NCBI RefSeq assembly: GCF_027366395.1 | Contig: NZ_CP114771.1 | Location: forward strand, 1,798,001-1,862,000 | DNA length: 64,000 bases | Reading direction: 5' to 3' | Origin: Endozoicomonas sp. GU-1 | GTDB taxonomy: Bacteria; Pseudomonadota; Gammaproteobacteria; Pseudomonadales; Endozoicomonadaceae | In this document: positions 20,832 through 32,393 of the stretch, in pieces | Layout of the letters: every line of letters starts with the position of its first letter | How positions within the stretch are numbered: position 1 is the first letter of the stretch | The notes under the pieces: generated by a model | What the model was told of the DNA's origin: nothing | Databases searched by the model: none | What the model saw: the letters and a program-made list of their open reading frames with translations, nothing else | Made by a program: the position numbers and the translations under genes

Positions 20832-22068
20832 TTGTATTACCTCCAGCGGCTTCACTCGTCTTTTGCTCCTGAGCTTTACGCCCAGCAACCGGCTTAACCT
20901 CTGTGGCTTTAGTCAGACGACGTTCAAAATCAATGCGCAACAAAATACCAAATGCCAGACAGTTGACAATTAAACTGCTGCCTCCATAGCTGATCATGGG
21001 TAAGGCCAGCCCTTTAGTGGGCAGCAGTCCGGTATTCACAGAAATGTTAATCAACGCCTGACAGGCAAAAAGCAGGGCAATACCATAAGCGACGAAGCCA
21101 TGGAATAACATCCCCCTGGCTTCCGCTCTTGAGCCCAGCTGCAATGACCGCCAGGCAACAAACAGAAACAGCCCAAGCAGCAGCAACGAACCAATCAGGC
21201 CAAACTCTTCTGCCAATACGGCAAAAACAAAATCCGTGTGCGCCTCCGGCAGGTAAAACAGTTTCTGAATGCTATTGCCCAGCCCTTCACCCAGCCAGGC
21301 TCCCCGACCAAACGCGATCAGAGCCTGGGTTAACTGATAGCCACTGCCAAAAGCGTGGGCCCAGGGATCCATGTAGGAGGTGATACGAGCCATACGATAA
21401 GGCTCCATCCAGATCAACAGGACAATCAGGATAATTACGCCGGCAATCATGACCAGAAACTGGTGGAACCGTGCACCCGCCATAAAGATCATCCCCATCA
21501 CCGCCACGGTCAGCACCACCAGCGCACCAAGATCCGGCTCCGCAAGCAGCAGCAATGCCAACCCGGACAGCACCAGCATGGGTTTGATAAAGCCACTCCA
21601 GCGAGTACGCACTTCATCAAGATGTCGCACCAGATAGCCTGCCAGATAAATCACCACACACAGTTTGGCAACCTCTGAGGCTTGCAGGTTAAAAAAACCA
21701 AGGGGAATCCAGCGGACACTGCCATTAATTTCCCGACCCACAATCAGCACCAGCACCAGCAGGAAGAACGCAACCAGCAAGCCAACCCAGCTCAACTGCT
21801 GAATCCGGCTGACAGGCACCAGCATCATGACGCCCATGGCACCCAGCCCCACCACCATAAACAGAAACTGCTTAAAGACGACTCTGAATGGATCACCAAA
21901 GGTCGCACTGGAAACATCCATGGAGGCAGAACCCACCATCACCAGACCAATGGCCAGCAAGGCAAGCACAGCCCCGAACAGGGTCATGTCAACATTCGTG
22001 GACCTTGACCCTTTCTGTTCTATGGACTCTTTCTCCGTGAGAAAGCTGTGTCGAACCCGCTTCAGCAT
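20824..22068 (-). CDS. ftsW: Septal peptidoglycan polymerase FtsW (SEDS family)
   Basis: FtsW is the SEDS glycosyltransferase that polymerises lipid II at the septum together with FtsI. The 414-residue product has about ten membrane helices, beginning TLFGAVLALLAIGLVMVGSA. The conserved loop GREINGSVRWIPLG and the C-terminal PTKGLALPMISYGGSSL are diagnostic. Its ATG overlaps the murD stop. The Thr/Gln-rich C-terminal tail is cytoplasmic. Confidence 0.97.
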   Translation of the reverse strand: MLKRVRHSFLTEKESIEQKGSRSTNVDMTLFGAVLALLAIGLVMVGSASMDVSSATFGDPFRVVFKQFLFMVVGLGAMGVMMLVPVSRIQQLSWVGLLVAFFLLVLVLIVGREINGSVRWIPLGFFNLQASEVAKLCVVIYLAGYLVRHLDEVRTRWSGFIKPMLVLSGLALLLLAEPDLGALVVLTVAVMGMIFMAGARFHQFLVMIAGVIILIVLLIWMEPYRMARITSYMDPWAHAFGSGYQLTQALIAFGRGAWLGEGLGNSIQKLFYLPEAHTDFVFAVLAEEFGLIGSLLLLGLFLFVAWRSLQLGSRAEARGMLFHGFVAYGIALLFACQALINISVNTGLLPTKGLALPMISYGGSSLIVNCLAFGILLRIDFERRLTKATEVKPVAGRKAQEQKTSEAAGGNTNG

Positions 22069-23495
22069 ACAATCAAACCATTGACCAGCTCGGCAAATCG
22101 GTCACCCCGATGCTCAAAGCTGTTGAACATGTCAAAACTGGCGCATGCCGGTGCCAACAGCACGGCATCACCGGGTTCGGCCAACTGTGCAGCAAGACTG
22201 ACGGCATCATCCAGACTGGCAACCTCATGAATCTCGGCACTACCCTTCACGGCCTGCTCAATGGCGGGCCCGTCACGCCCAATCAGGATCAGATGACTGA
22301 CATAACGCGCGACCGCTGGCTGCAAACCAGAGAAATCCGCACCTTTACCGTCACCACCGGCAATCAGAATAATCTTGCCTGCCAGCCCATCGCCCAGGCC
22401 TTCAATAGCCGCAACGGAGGCTCCGACATTGGTGGCTTTGGAGTCGTTAAACCAGGCAACGCCATCCTGCTCACCCAACCATTGGCAACGGTGCTTCAAC
22501 CCGGGAAAGGCCATCAGCGCTTCGAACATGGCATTGGCATCGAGACCTATCGCCTCGCCCAGAGCCAAAGCAGCAAGGGCATTCAAATAATTGTGACGGC
22601 CTTTGAGTTTCATCTGCCGGGTATTGATCTGCTTTTCCAGCCCCTTGCTCAGCCAGACGCCATCATCGTCAGCAAGAAGCCCCATCTGGCCAAGATCCGG
22701 AGACCCGCTGGTAAAGGTCACAGCTCCCGCAGTCACTGGAAGCAATGGGGAAGTAAGAGGATCATCCCGGTTAAATACGGCGGTTCCGCACCCTTTGTAA
22801 ATGCGCTGCTTGGCCTGGTGGTATTCAACCAACGTCGGGTAACGATCCATATGGTCCGGGCTGATGTTCAGAACCGTCGCTGCCGTTGCACGGAGGCTAT
22901 GGGTGGTTTCCAGCTGGAAACTGGAAAGCTCCAGAACGTAAACATCAATACTGTCATCATCCAGCAAATCAAGCACCGGGGTTCCGATATTGCCCCCTAC
23001 GCCGGGCTTAAGCCCTGAACAGCTGACCATTTCACCAACCAGCGTGGTCACCGTGCTTTTGCCATTGGAGCCGGTAATGGCGACGAGCGGCTTCTTTTTT
23101 GATGAAACAGCCGAAGCAGCATTGACCGCTCGACAAAACAGCTCAATATCACCAATGGCAATCGCGCCATTGTCCATCGCCCGGGCAATCGCCGGTTCCG
23201 ACAGAGCGACACCCGGACTAACCACCAACTCATCAGCAGCCATTAACCACTGCTCGTTGAAACCACCGGTATGCAAAGGTACATCAGGAAATAGCTGACG
23301 ACATTCCGCTTCACCCGGTGGCGTTTCCCGGGTATCAATAATTTTGAACGGCAAACCCTGGCTATGAAGATAACGGGCACAGGACAACCCGGTCTTGCCA
23401 AGACCGATAATCACACGATGACAGCTCGAGCCAATCAGCCCTGATGGCTCGTTATCTGCTGCAGCTGTTTTCTTAACAAGAGTGCTTCTTGTCAC
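22062..23495 (-). CDS. murD: UDP-N-acetylmuramoylalanine--D-glutamate ligase MurD
   Basis: MurD adds D-Glu to UDP-MurNAc-L-Ala. The 477-residue protein contains the N-terminal VIIGLGKTGLSCARYL, ATP-binding ITGSNGKSTVTTLVGEM near residue 140, and DSKATNVGASVAAIEGL near 340. The start is GTG 23495. The length is slightly above the usual 440-450 because of an N-terminal extension and an Ala/Ser-rich insertion near residue 120. It lies between mraY and ftsW. Confidence 0.96.
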   Translation of the reverse strand: MTRSTLVKKTAAADNEPSGLIGSSCHRVIIGLGKTGLSCARYLHSQGLPFKIIDTRETPPGEAECRQLFPDVPLHTGGFNEQWLMAADELVVSPGVALSEPAIARAMDNGAIAIGDIELFCRAVNAASAVSSKKKPLVAITGSNGKSTVTTLVGEMVSCSGLKPGVGGNIGTPVLDLLDDDSIDVYVLELSSFQLETTHSLRATAATVLNISPDHMDRYPTLVEYHQAKQRIYKGCGTAVFNRDDPLTSPLLPVTAGAVTFTSGSPDLGQMGLLADDDGVWLSKGLEKQINTRQMKLKGRHNYLNALAALALGEAIGLDANAMFEALMAFPGLKHRCQWLGEQDGVAWFNDSKATNVGASVAAIEGLGDGLAGKIILIAGGDGKGADFSGLQPAVARYVSHLILIGRDGPAIEQAVKGSAEIHEVASLDDAVSLAAQLAEPGDAVLLAPACASFDMFNSFEHRGDRFAELVNGLIVC

Positions 23496-23517
23496 AATCC
23501 CGTTACCCTTAAACCCG

Positions 23518-24600
23518 TTAGCGAATTTTCAACGATGCCAGTCCAATCAGAACCAGCACAATGGTAATAATCCAAAAGCGCACGATGACCCGCGGTTCAG
23601 GCCACCCTTTCAACTCAAAGTGGTGGTGCAGCGGTGCCATGCGAAATATACGACGACCGGTTAACTTGTAGGAGCCCACCTGCAAAATGACAGAGACCGT
23701 CTCCATAACAAAAACACCGCCCATAATAATCAGCACGATTTCCTGGCGGACGATAACCGCAACAACCCCGAGGGCAGCACCCAGCGCAAGCGCACCCACA
23801 TCGCCCATAAAGACCTGGGCCGGGTAGGTGTTAAACCAGAGAAAACCAAGGCCTGCCCCGGCGATGGCAGCAGAAAATACCATCAGCTCTCCGGCTCCCG
23901 GCACCGCAGGAATCAGCAGGTACTGGGCAAAGCTTGCATGTCCACTCAGATAGGCAAATACCGCCAGGGCTGAAGCCACCATCACAGTGGGCAAAATAGC
24001 CAGACCATCCAGGCCATCCGTCAGGTTGACGGCATTACTGGAACCGACAATGGTCAGATAGGCCAGCACCACAAAAAATGGCCCCAGCTGCAACGTGGCA
24101 TTTTTGAAAAAGGGAATAATCAGGGTTGTTTCTGTCGCGGATGGCGCGGTAAAAAACAGGAACAAAGCGGCACCCAGGCCAGCAACCGATTGCCAGAACA
24201 TCTTCCACCGTGCGGGCAGACCACGGGAGTTCTTTTCAACCACTTTACGGTAATCGTCCACCCAGCCAACCGCACCGAAAATACCGGTAACGAACAGCAC
24301 AACCCAGACGTAGCGGTTACTCAGATCGGCCCATAGCAAGGTGCTGATGGCAATACAGATAAGAATCAGGGCACCCCCCATGGTCGGGGTGCCAGCCTTG
24401 CTTAAATGGCTTTGCGGACCGTCATCACGGACCGCCTGGCCAATCTGGTAAAAACTCAGTTTGCGAATAAAGTGAGGCCCAAGCCATAAGCTCATGGCCA
24501 GAGCCGTGAGGACCCCGAAAATACCCCGCAACGTGAGGTACTTGAACACCAGAAATCCATGGTAATACTGGGCTAAATAATCTGCCAGCCAGACCAGCAT
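23518..24600 (-). CDS. mraY: Phospho-N-acetylmuramoyl-pentapeptide transferase MraY
   Basis: MraY moves phospho-MurNAc-pentapeptide to undecaprenyl phosphate, producing lipid I in the inner membrane. The 360-residue product has about ten membrane segments and the catalytic motifs [18 protein letters not shown] and [11 protein letters not shown], as well as the His-rich [11 protein letters not shown]. Its ATG shares one base with the murF stop (TGATG). Confidence 0.98.
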   Translation of the reverse strand: MLVWLADYLAQYYHGFLVFKYLTLRGIFGVLTALAMSLWLGPHFIRKLSFYQIGQAVRDDGPQSHLSKAGTPTMGGALILICIAISTLLWADLSNRYVWVVLFVTGIFGAVGWVDDYRKVVEKNSRGLPARWKMFWQSVAGLGAALFLFFTAPSATETTLIIPFFKNATLQLGPFFVVLAYLTIVGSSNAVNLTDGLDGLAILPTVMVASALAVFAYLSGHASFAQYLLIPAVPGAGELMVFSAAIAGAGLGFLWFNTYPAQVFMGDVGALALGAALGVVAVIVRQEIVLIIMGGVFVMETVSVILQVGSYKLTGRRIFRMAPLHHHFELKGWPEPRVIVRFWIITIVLVLIGLASLKIR

Positions 24601-26015
24601 CAGGCATCTCCCTTGTAATCAGACCCAATCAGAGCCTGGATAATGTCCAACATCTTCATCCCTTTTGATCCTTTCACCATGACAGCCATACTGTCGCTGT
24701 TAGTAATGCTCTGAAGCTGTGCTTTCAGAAAGGCAATCAACTCGATTTTATCGTCGAAGTGCTGTCCGCTGCCAAAGGCTTCACTGGCCAGGCGTGCTGA
24801 AGGCCCGAAACTCAAAAACTGCTGAATACCCAGTTCTTGCGCATAGCGGCCAATGTCCCGATGGCGTTCATCGGATATCTCACCCAGGTCCAGCATGTCG
24901 CCCAGAACCATAATGGTCCGGCCACCACAGTCCGCCAGCTGCTCCAGTGCCGCCAGCGTCGCTTTCGGGTTGGCATTGTAAGTTTCATCAATCAGGACTG
25001 CACCGGACGAGTGAACAAAGCGTTGTCCACGCCGCTGATAAGGTCGGGCATTTTCCAGTCCACGGGCAATAATGTCCAGCGACAACCCACAGGCAAGTGC
25101 AACCGCCGCCGCGCAACAGGCATTGGTCACCTGGTAACGACCCCAGAAGGAAAGCTGCAGCGATTGTTGCTCTGGCTGCTGCCCCTCTCTGCGAATATGC
25201 AACGTGAATCGGGTGCCTTCCTGATTGGGCGTGATATCACTGGCAAAACAGTTCGCCTCAGGACTCTGAGCGCTGAAACTGATCATGTGTCGACCCGGCT
25301 TTTGCAGAACTCGGTCACACCACTGACCATAGAACCGGTCATCCATATTCAGAACTGCTGTACCATCATCCGGCAGAGCATCCAGAATAAAACCTTTTTC
25401 CCAGGCAACCCCTTCAACACTCTTCAAATCCGCCAGATGGGTTTCAGCGGCATTGACGATCACGGATACGTCAGGGCTGCCCATATTGGCAATGTATTCA
25501 ATTTCACCGGGAGCACTGGTGCCCATCTCAACCACGGCAAACTGATGGGATTCGTTGATTCTTAACAACGTTAAGGGTGTGCCCAGCGCATTATTGAGGT
25601 TGCCCTGCGTTGCCAGCGTTGGGCCAGCTTCGGAGAAAATGGCCAGCAACATCTCTTTAACCGATGTTTTGCCGCAGGAACCGGTAACACCCACCAGACA
25701 CCCGGCAAAGCGATTGCGATTGGCAGCACCCAACAGCCCAAGTGCCTGTTCGGAATTTGCCACCACAATCTGCGGCAAAGCAGCACCAGTGACATAGTGT
25801 TCGGTCAGGGCAGCAACAGCGCCTGCCGCCTGTGCCTGCCCCAGATAATCGTGACCATCAAAGCGAGGACCTTTAATAGCAATAAAAAGATCACCCGGTT
25901 GCAATGTTCGGGTATCAATACTGACACCGGTGACTGACAGCTCATCATTTGGCAGATCATGCAACTGACCGTTAACAATCCCGGCAACTTCGGCAAGGCG
26001 CATCGATTCAATCAT
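24600..26015 (-). CDS. murF: UDP-N-acetylmuramoyl-tripeptide--D-alanyl-D-alanine ligase MurF
   Basis: MurF adds the D-Ala-D-Ala dipeptide made by DdlB. The 471-residue protein shows [20 protein letters not shown], the ATP-binding [12 protein letters not shown] near residue 105, and [15 protein letters not shown] near 330. ATG 26015 overlaps the murE stop by four bases (ATGA) with GAGGA upstream, so a longer frame from 26060 is rejected. Confidence 0.97.
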   Translation of the reverse strand: MIESMRLAEVAGIVNGQLHDLPNDELSVTGVSIDTRTLQPGDLFIAIKGPRFDGHDYLGQAQAAGAVAALTEHYVTGAALPQIVVANSEQALGLLGAANRNRFAGCLVGVTGSCGKTSVKEMLLAIFSEAGPTLATQGNLNNALGTPLTLLRINESHQFAVVEMGTSAPGEIEYIANMGSPDVSVIVNAAETHLADLKSVEGVAWEKGFILDALPDDGTAVLNMDDRFYGQWCDRVLQKPGRHMISFSAQSPEANCFASDITPNQEGTRFTLHIRREGQQPEQQSLQLSFWGRYQVTNACCAAAVALACGLSLDIIARGLENARPYQRRGQRFVHSSGAVLIDETYNANPKATLAALEQLADCGGRTIMVLGDMLDLGEISDERHRDIGRYAQELGIQQFLSFGPSARLASEAFGSGQHFDDKIELIAFLKAQLQSITNSDSMAVMVKGSKGMKMLDIIQALIGSDYKGDA

Positions 26016-27594
26016 GCCTGCACATCCTCTTGAACATTTTGCGACCGGGCGCTTGCACATTGCGATTGCAATGCCCGCTGCACCTGCTCTGCATCATCGA
26101 AGTGATGTCGAACACCATCAATTTCCTGATAGTTTTCATGCCCCTTGCCCGCGATCACGATAATGTCACCGGCACTGGCGGAAGTAATTGTGGAACGGAT
26201 GGCTTCAGAGCGATCAGCAATCACCTGAATGCACTGACGGTCATGCTCTGTAATACCGTCCAGCGCATCAGTGATGATCTGGCGGGGATCTTCAGTTCTG
26301 GGATTATCACTGGTCAGCACTGCTTTATCCGCACCGTTCAAAGCGGCGAACGTCATCAAAGGTCGTTTACCTCTGTCCCGGTCACCACCACACCCATATA
26401 TACAGACAATTTTCCCGGCGTCTTGTTCGCAATCTTTTGCACAAGGCGTCATTCTCTTTATTTGCGCACGGTGCTCACGCAACGAAGAAAGCACACTGTC
26501 AATGGCATCCGGCGTATGGGCATAATCAACCAGCACCAGCGGCTGGCTGCCACCACCAAACTGCTGCATCCTGCCGGGAGGGGCAGAAATCGCTGGAATG
26601 GCTGCCAGAAGGCGATCAAGTGCATATCCCTGAACACCCAACGCAGCGATAACCGCCAACAGATTTTCCAGGTTAAAACGCCCCAGCAATGAAGTCGCCA
26701 ATGTACCCACCCCCCAGGGCGTATGAAGGGTTGCCCTGAAACCTTGCGGTAACGTCTCAATGTTACTGAGATACACATCTGCCGAAGCATCTTCCAGGGA
26801 CCAGGTGGTGATATTGGCATTCTGTGGGCAGGAGGAAAGCATCAGCGGTGAAAACTCATCGTCCTTGCCAATAACCGCATACCGGTATGTACACTCGGAA
26901 AATAGTCGGGCCTTGGCCGCTGCGTAGTTCTCCAGAGAACCATGATAATCCAGATGATCACGGCTGATATGGGTAAACAGCGCCACCTCAAAAGAGACCC
27001 CGGACACCCGCCCCTGATCAAGCCCGTGGGATGAAACCTCCATAGCCAGCGCCTCTACGCCATCCGCTACCAGTTGCCCCAAGTACTGCTGCAGGGAAAT
27101 CACATCACTGGTGGTATTTAAGGAAGCCTCCATCTGCCCCGGCAAGCCGCGCCCCACTGTGCCCATTAATGCACAGGGCTTGCCCAGCTGCCCGAGGATT
27201 TCAGAGAGAAACCAGCAACAGGAGGTTTTGCCATTGGTGCCGGTAACGCCAAAAACGCTCAACTGCTCAGAAGGGTGCCGATAAAAACGATCCGCCAGGG
27301 ACCCAACCCTGCCACTGAGGTCCGGAACAAAAAAACGGACTCATTGCCTGCCGCTGCAGACAGATCAAACCCTTCGCTATCATCCACCAGCACCGCTGCG
27401 GCACCTTTCTCCAGGGCATCAGCAATGTAGTTGCGGCCATCGGACTGAATACCGGGAATCGCAATAAACAACTCACCCCCGGTAATCTTGCGACTATCGA
27501 GGGTCATTTGATTCAGCTTCTTGTCTACCGCTACCAGCGGTAGCTGCAGTTCGGCAAGCACGCCATTGAGAGTATTCTCTTGCTCAGCTGTCAT
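26012..27594 (-). pseudogene. murE: UDP-MurNAc-tripeptide synthetase MurE, frameshifted as sequenced
   Basis: MurE adds meso-diaminopimelate to the stem peptide. The gene is split into two frames. The N-terminal 90 or so residues (LDSRKITGGELFIAIPG) read from ATG 27594. The rest, with GVTGTNGKTSC and the diaminopimelate-specifying DNPRTEDP, is in the next frame. The break lies at a run of seven A (27329-27335). One more base continues the frame as FFVPDLSGRV then SLADRFYRHP, giving 527 residues. MurE is normally essential, flanking genes are intact and no second copy is seen here. A homopolymer sequencing error is therefore much more likely than a true loss. Confidence 0.9.
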
Positions 27595-27605
27595 TGCTTT
27601 TCGCT

Positions 27606-29441
27606 TTAACCTTCTTCCAATGGTGTAGAAATTTGCTCATCCCGATCATGGGGATTAAATGCCATACGCCGATCTGCCCCCGGATTACCCAACTCACCGG
27701 GCTCAACCCCCAGCATTCGCAGCGCCCCGGCTGCCACCTTGGAGAATACCGGCGCGGCAATCAGGCCACCGTAATAGTTCTTGCCAGAGGGATCATCAAT
27801 AATGACCACCATGGCAAACCGTGGATTATCAATAGGTGCCAAACCGGCAAACATACCTATGTAGCGATCCTTGATATAACCGTTTGGCCCCACCTTTCTG
27901 GCCGTTCCGGTTTTCCCGCCAACCTCAAAGGCATCGATCATCGCCCGGCCACCGGTTCCGCCATGAACCACCTCACGGAGCATTTTCCTCAGATCATCCG
28001 CCACCTGCTGATCCATTACCCGAACACCGTCGGGCACCACATCTCTCTTGATCAGCGAGACAGGGCGCATCATGCCACCGGCACCAAGTACGGTATAGGC
28101 CTGAGCCAGTTGCAACGGTGTCACGGTCAAACCGTAGCCAAAGGATAAGGTAGCAATCTCGATATCACTCCAGCGATCCCTATAGGGCAAATAGCCCGGA
28201 TTTTCACCGGGAAAACCGGTGCCGGTGCTTTGACCAAGGCCAACCCTCTGGAGCAAATCCAGCATCTTATCCGGACCAATGGCCAGCACCATTTTTGACA
28301 CCCCGACGTTACTGGACTGTCTCAGCACAGTGGTCACATCAATAGCACCGTGATTCCGGTTATCCTTTACCTGATCCCTGCCCAGTCGCAGGTAACCGGG
28401 TGCAGTATTAATCACTGAGTCTTTGTGAAACTGACCAGACTCCAGGGCAGCCGCTACCGCAAAAGGTTTCATTGTTGACCCCGGCTCGACCATATCGGTC
28501 ACCACCCGGTTGCGCATCTTATGGGCCTGCATATCCGCCCGGTTATTCGGGTTGTAGGCAGGCTGATTGACCATTGCCAGCACTTCCCCGGTCTTGACAT
28601 CCAGCATGATCAAAGAACCGGCCTTGGCCTTGTGCTGCTCAACCGCCTTTTTCAACTCCCGGTAGGCCATATACTGAAGCCTCAGATCAATACTGAGCAT
28701 CAGTTCCTTGCCGGGGCTGGCACTTTTCATCAGCTCAGCCTGTCGGGCAAGCTGGCCTTTACGGTCTTTCAGCACCCTTCGCTGACCTGGCTCACCGGAC
28801 AGCCAATCATTGTAGGCTAACTCCAGACCTTCCTGACCAGACTCATCGATATTGGTAAAACCCACCAGATGGGCGGTCACCTCGGCAGCCGGGTAGTAGC
28901 GCCGGTGTTCATCGATCGCCCGGACACCCGGCACTCTCAAGGCCATGACCGCTGCCCCCTGCTCCGGAGTCAACTGCCGTTTGAGGTAGATAAAATCCCG
29001 GGTTTTGGCCGCCTGCACACGATCCGACAGCCACTTATGGGAAACGCCCAACGCCTTTGCCAGGTCTTGCCAGCGGTCACTGGCCTGATACAGCACTTCA
29101 GGGTCAGCCCAGATCGTGACAACCGGCGTGCTGACCGCCAGCGGGTCACCATTGCGGTCAAAAATTACGCCTCTGTGCGCAGCCACTGACTCATAGCGAA
29201 CAGAACGTTTATCACCTTCATTTTGCAGGAAGTGCCGATCCAGCAATTGCAAATCAACAATTCGGTAACCAATGGCCAGCCCTGCCACCAACAGGACCGA
29301 TTGCAGCATTTTCAGCCGCCACTTACGGGTCAGGCTATTCACCACACGACCAATCCAGACAGTTCCCTTGCCAGCTTTGCTCTCGGCCGCTGACCGGTTT
29401 CGCGGTGATACTTTCTGCCCCTGAGCTCGCCCCTGAGTCAT
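27606..29441 (-). CDS. ftsI: Septal transpeptidase FtsI (penicillin-binding protein 3)
   Basis: FtsI cross-links septal peptidoglycan with FtsW. The 611-residue protein has a basic cytoplasmic start, one membrane helix near residues 45-62, a pedestal domain, and a class B transpeptidase domain. The active-site motifs are STMK at 322-325, SSN at 376-378 and KTGT at 510-513. Its start overlaps the end of ftsL by four bases. Confidence 0.98.
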   Translation of the reverse strand: MTQGRAQGQKVSPRNRSAAESKAGKGTVWIGRVVNSLTRKWRLKMLQSVLLVAGLAIGYRIVDLQLLDRHFLQNEGDKRSVRYESVAAHRGVIFDRNGDPLAVSTPVVTIWADPEVLYQASDRWQDLAKALGVSHKWLSDRVQAAKTRDFIYLKRQLTPEQGAAVMALRVPGVRAIDEHRRYYPAAEVTAHLVGFTNIDESGQEGLELAYNDWLSGEPGQRRVLKDRKGQLARQAELMKSASPGKELMLSIDLRLQYMAYRELKKAVEQHKAKAGSLIMLDVKTGEVLAMVNQPAYNPNNRADMQAHKMRNRVVTDMVEPGSTMKPFAVAAALESGQFHKDSVINTAPGYLRLGRDQVKDNRNHGAIDVTTVLRQSSNVGVSKMVLAIGPDKMLDLLQRVGLGQSTGTGFPGENPGYLPYRDRWSDIEIATLSFGYGLTVTPLQLAQAYTVLGAGGMMRPVSLIKRDVVPDGVRVMDQQVADDLRKMLREVVHGGTGGRAMIDAFEVGGKTGTARKVGPNGYIKDRYIGMFAGLAPIDNPRFAMVVIIDDPSGKNYYGGLIAAPVFSKVAAGALRMLGVEPGELGNPGADRRMAFNPHDRDEQISTPLEEG

Positions 29442-29752
29442 GGCAGAACCATCTCTATCTGGCTGGTCTTTGGCACATCCATGTCCAGTTTCTCCCTGGC
29501 AACCTGTTCAATTTTTCCCGGCGATGTCAGTGTGCTGTGTTCCAGCAACAACTTACCCCACTCAACCTGTGCACTGTTCCGATTCTCAAGCTCCTGCTGA
29601 ATCCGGTTATTCAGAAGACGGTTCTCGTAGGAAACATAACCCACAGACAATCCCGACAATATCACCAGTAACAACAGCAAAAGCGCAGCACCATAAGATC
29701 GAAGAAGATGCAGACACGCCAGAAGACCACTATCCATCATCAGGCCCATCAT
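29438..29752 (-). CDS. ftsL: Cell division protein FtsL
   Basis: FtsL is a small bitopic divisome protein acting with FtsB and FtsQ. The 104-residue product has one strong membrane helix (GAALLLLLLVILSGLSVGYV) followed by a short periplasmic coiled coil. Identification rests on size, topology and its place between rsmH and ftsI. ATG 29752 overlaps the rsmH stop (TGATG); the preceding in-frame TTG is not needed. Confidence 0.92.
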   Translation of the reverse strand: MMGLMMDSGLLACLHLLRSYGAALLLLLLVILSGLSVGYVSYENRLLNNRIQQELENRNSAQVEWGKLLLEHSTLTSPGKIEQVAREKLDMDVPKTSQIEMVLP

Positions 29753-30750
29753 CAAACCAGCTTTTCTGCCACACGCATAACCGCACTTCGTGCCCTGGGA
29801 TTTTCCTGCACTTCCTGCCGGGAAGGTTTGATCGCCTTGCCCAGACTTTTCATCCGCCGATTCAACTGATCTTCTGTCACCGGCAGCCAGCTTGGCAGCT
29901 CATCACCCTTTTGATGCTTGCGGATAAAGCGTTTGACAATCCTGTCTTCCAATGAGTGAAAGCTGATAACCACCAGTCGGCCACCGGGCTTCAATTTTTC
30001 CAGGGCCCGATCCAGACAAAGCACCAGATCCTCCAGCTCCCGGTTGATATGGATTCTGATGGCCTGAAACGCACGGGTCGCCGGGTGCTTACCCTTCTCC
30101 CTGGTGGGGCAGGCCGCAGCAATGATATCGGCAAGCCGTCGTGTGGTCAGAATCGGTTCAATATCCCTTTCCCTGACAATGGCCCTGGCCATCCTGCGGG
30201 AAAAACGGTCTTCGCCATATTCCCAGATGACCCGGCTGATCTCCTGTTCTTCTGCCCGCGCCAGCCAGCCAGCGGCAGTCTCGCCATCCTGGTGATTCAT
30301 CCGCATATCCAGAGGTCCCTCCTGCATAAAGCTGAAACCTCTTTCCGGATCATCCAGCTGGGGCGAAGAAACCCCAAGATCCAGCAAAATCCCATCCACC
30401 AACTGGTCACTGTGCACGGAATCCACATCAGTAAAAGAACCGTGATGAATGGCAAAGCGTGGGTCCTCACTGGCCAGCTGGACACCGGTGGCAATGGCCA
30501 ATGGATCTTTATCAATACCCACCAGCCGCCCCTGCTCTGACAGGGTGTTCAAAATCAAACGACTGTGCCCGCCCCGGCCAAAAGTACCGTCGACATAGAT
30601 TCCGGCAGGATCCGTCAGCAACGCATCGACAGCCTCATTCAGCAGCACTGTTTTATGCACATGGTCAGCCACCTCATTTTGGGCGGCTACCATTTCCTTG
30701 CTACCTTTGCTGACATCTGCCTGACTACCAACACGATTTAACGATTTCAT
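29752..30750 (-). CDS. rsmH: 16S rRNA (cytosine-1402-N4)-methyltransferase RsmH
   Basis: RsmH methylates N4 of C1402 in the ribosomal P site, using SAM. The protein shows the SAM-binding [14 protein letters not shown] near residue 52, and [20 protein letters not shown] and [15 protein letters not shown] further on. From ATG 30750 it has 332 residues; an internal ATG at 30690 would give 312, closer to the usual length, so the start is uncertain. It is second in the dcw cluster after mraZ. Confidence 0.96.
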   Translation of the reverse strand: MKSLNRVGSQADVSKGSKEMVAAQNEVADHVHKTVLLNEAVDALLTDPAGIYVDGTFGRGGHSRLILNTLSEQGRLVGIDKDPLAIATGVQLASEDPRFAIHHGSFTDVDSVHSDQLVDGILLDLGVSSPQLDDPERGFSFMQEGPLDMRMNHQDGETAAGWLARAEEQEISRVIWEYGEDRFSRRMARAIVRERDIEPILTTRRLADIIAAACPTREKGKHPATRAFQAIRIHINRELEDLVLCLDRALEKLKPGGRLVVISFHSLEDRIVKRFIRKHQKGDELPSWLPVTEDQLNRRMKSLGKAIKPSRQEVQENPRARSAVMRVAEKLV

Positions 30751-30797
30751 AAACTTTTCACAAAGCTTTCTTAACTCAACAACAGCAAAAAAGTGAT

Positions 30798-31253
30798 TTA
30801 CAAAGAGAGCGACTGCAATTCCATCGGAATCTCTTCTGATTCACTGGCTTCTTTCAGGTATTGGTCGCGGCGTTCATTCCAGCAATGTTCATCCCAAAGC
30901 TCGAATTTCTTGCCCTGACCCAGCAAAATACTGCGCTTTTCAAGACCTGCGTAGTCACGCAACAGTGGAGGGATAAGAATACGCCCATTGCCGTCCAGCT
31001 CTACATCGGTGGCGTGCCCAATCAAGAGCCTCTGAATCCGGCGGGTCATTGGATGAAAACTGGGAAGTGCTTCAATTTTCTGCTGAATAAGCTCCCACTC
31101 ATCCAATGGATAAATCAGCAAGCAAGGTTCGTCGGTGTCAATCGTTGCCACCAGGGCACCACCGCAGCGATCCCGCAACACCTGCCGATAACGGGCTGGT
31201 ATGGCAAGACGCCCTTTGGCATCCAGATTAATGGCATTTACACCGCGAAACAC
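30798..31253 (-). CDS. mraZ: Transcriptional regulator MraZ
   Basis: MraZ is an AbrB-fold DNA-binding protein that controls the dcw cluster and is its first gene. The 151-residue product carries two repeated half-domains, [19 protein letters not shown] near the start and [20 protein letters not shown] near residue 80. The start is GTG 31253 with AAGG four bases upstream. The array of short direct repeats upstream is the likely autoregulatory site. Confidence 0.96.
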   Translation of the reverse strand: MFRGVNAINLDAKGRLAIPARYRQVLRDRCGGALVATIDTDEPCLLIYPLDEWELIQQKIEALPSFHPMTRRIQRLLIGHATDVELDGNGRILIPPLLRDYAGLEKRSILLGQGKKFELWDEHCWNERRDQYLKEASESEEIPMELQSLSL

Positions 31254-31341
31254 ATTACCTTCTCCCTGGTCCCCGAACCCCTGAAAACCTTAAAGTGACC
31301 ATCACTTATAAAAAGCACTAATGAGAGCCAACTCCATTCGG

Positions 31342-31399
31342 CCACCCATTTCGCTCCACCTGTTTCGTTCCACCAATTGGCCCCGCCAATTTGCCCCAC
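31342..31399 (-). promoter_or_regulatory. Direct-repeat array upstream of mraZ, probable MraZ operator
   Basis: On the minus strand five units of the type GTGGNNCGAAA follow each other. On the plus strand the CCAC or CCGC cores begin at 31342, 31356, 31370, 31383 and 31396, so the spacing is 14, 14, 13 and 13 bases. MraZ is known to bind spaced short G-rich direct repeats in front of its own gene, which fits position and sequence. The unit length here is longer than the 10-base period I recall for Escherichia coli. Confidence 0.7.
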
Positions 31400-31740
31400 A
31401 ATAATCCACTTTACACCACTAAAGCACACTATAGGAATCTGAAAAACCCACGTCAAGCAGGGGTTCTACCTCTTCCCCGTCATTATTGGACAACCCAATA
31501 AAAGAACAGTTTGAAAAATGAATAGCGAAAGCCTTTAAACAAAGGGCAAAACAGAATCTATGGAGGAATTAAAGAACTATGGTTCTATTTTTTTAAAGGC
31601 AGCAACAGCGGGTACAAAACACTTTTATTGCGATAAAGACTTTGGATTTAAAGACAGTGAGACAAAGACAGAATCGCGTCGGGGGCAACAGACACCCTGG
31701 AAACGATCAGGAAAAGCAAACTTGAAGCGAAAAAAAGAGT
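31400..31740. other. Interval between the mraZ operator and rnpB
   Basis: This AT-rich stretch should contain the mraZ promoter. A 65-residue plus-strand frame at 31560-31757 is Lys-rich, runs into the rnpB 3' end and has no recognisable features, so I do not call it. The run of seven A at 31730-31736 is the T-tract ending rnpB on the minus strand. Confidence 0.4.
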
Positions 31741-32149
<409 letters not shown>

Positions 32150-32393
32150 GCGGCGAATATTACTTGTGAAATCTGCAATAATCAACAGTAATAACAAACC
32201 ACCCGTTTTCGGGGTTGGCAAAACCGTCATTCATATCCCCACTTGCAGCAAAAACCCACTTATGATTTGCCCGGAATACCTGCATCACTTTACCTGGTCT
32301 GGTAAAAAGCCGCTGCTCGCAAAAGCACATTTCGGGTAGCGGGCGGCGGAAAGCGGGAAGCGTCTATTTCAGGACAACTCCCGGGAACAGCAG

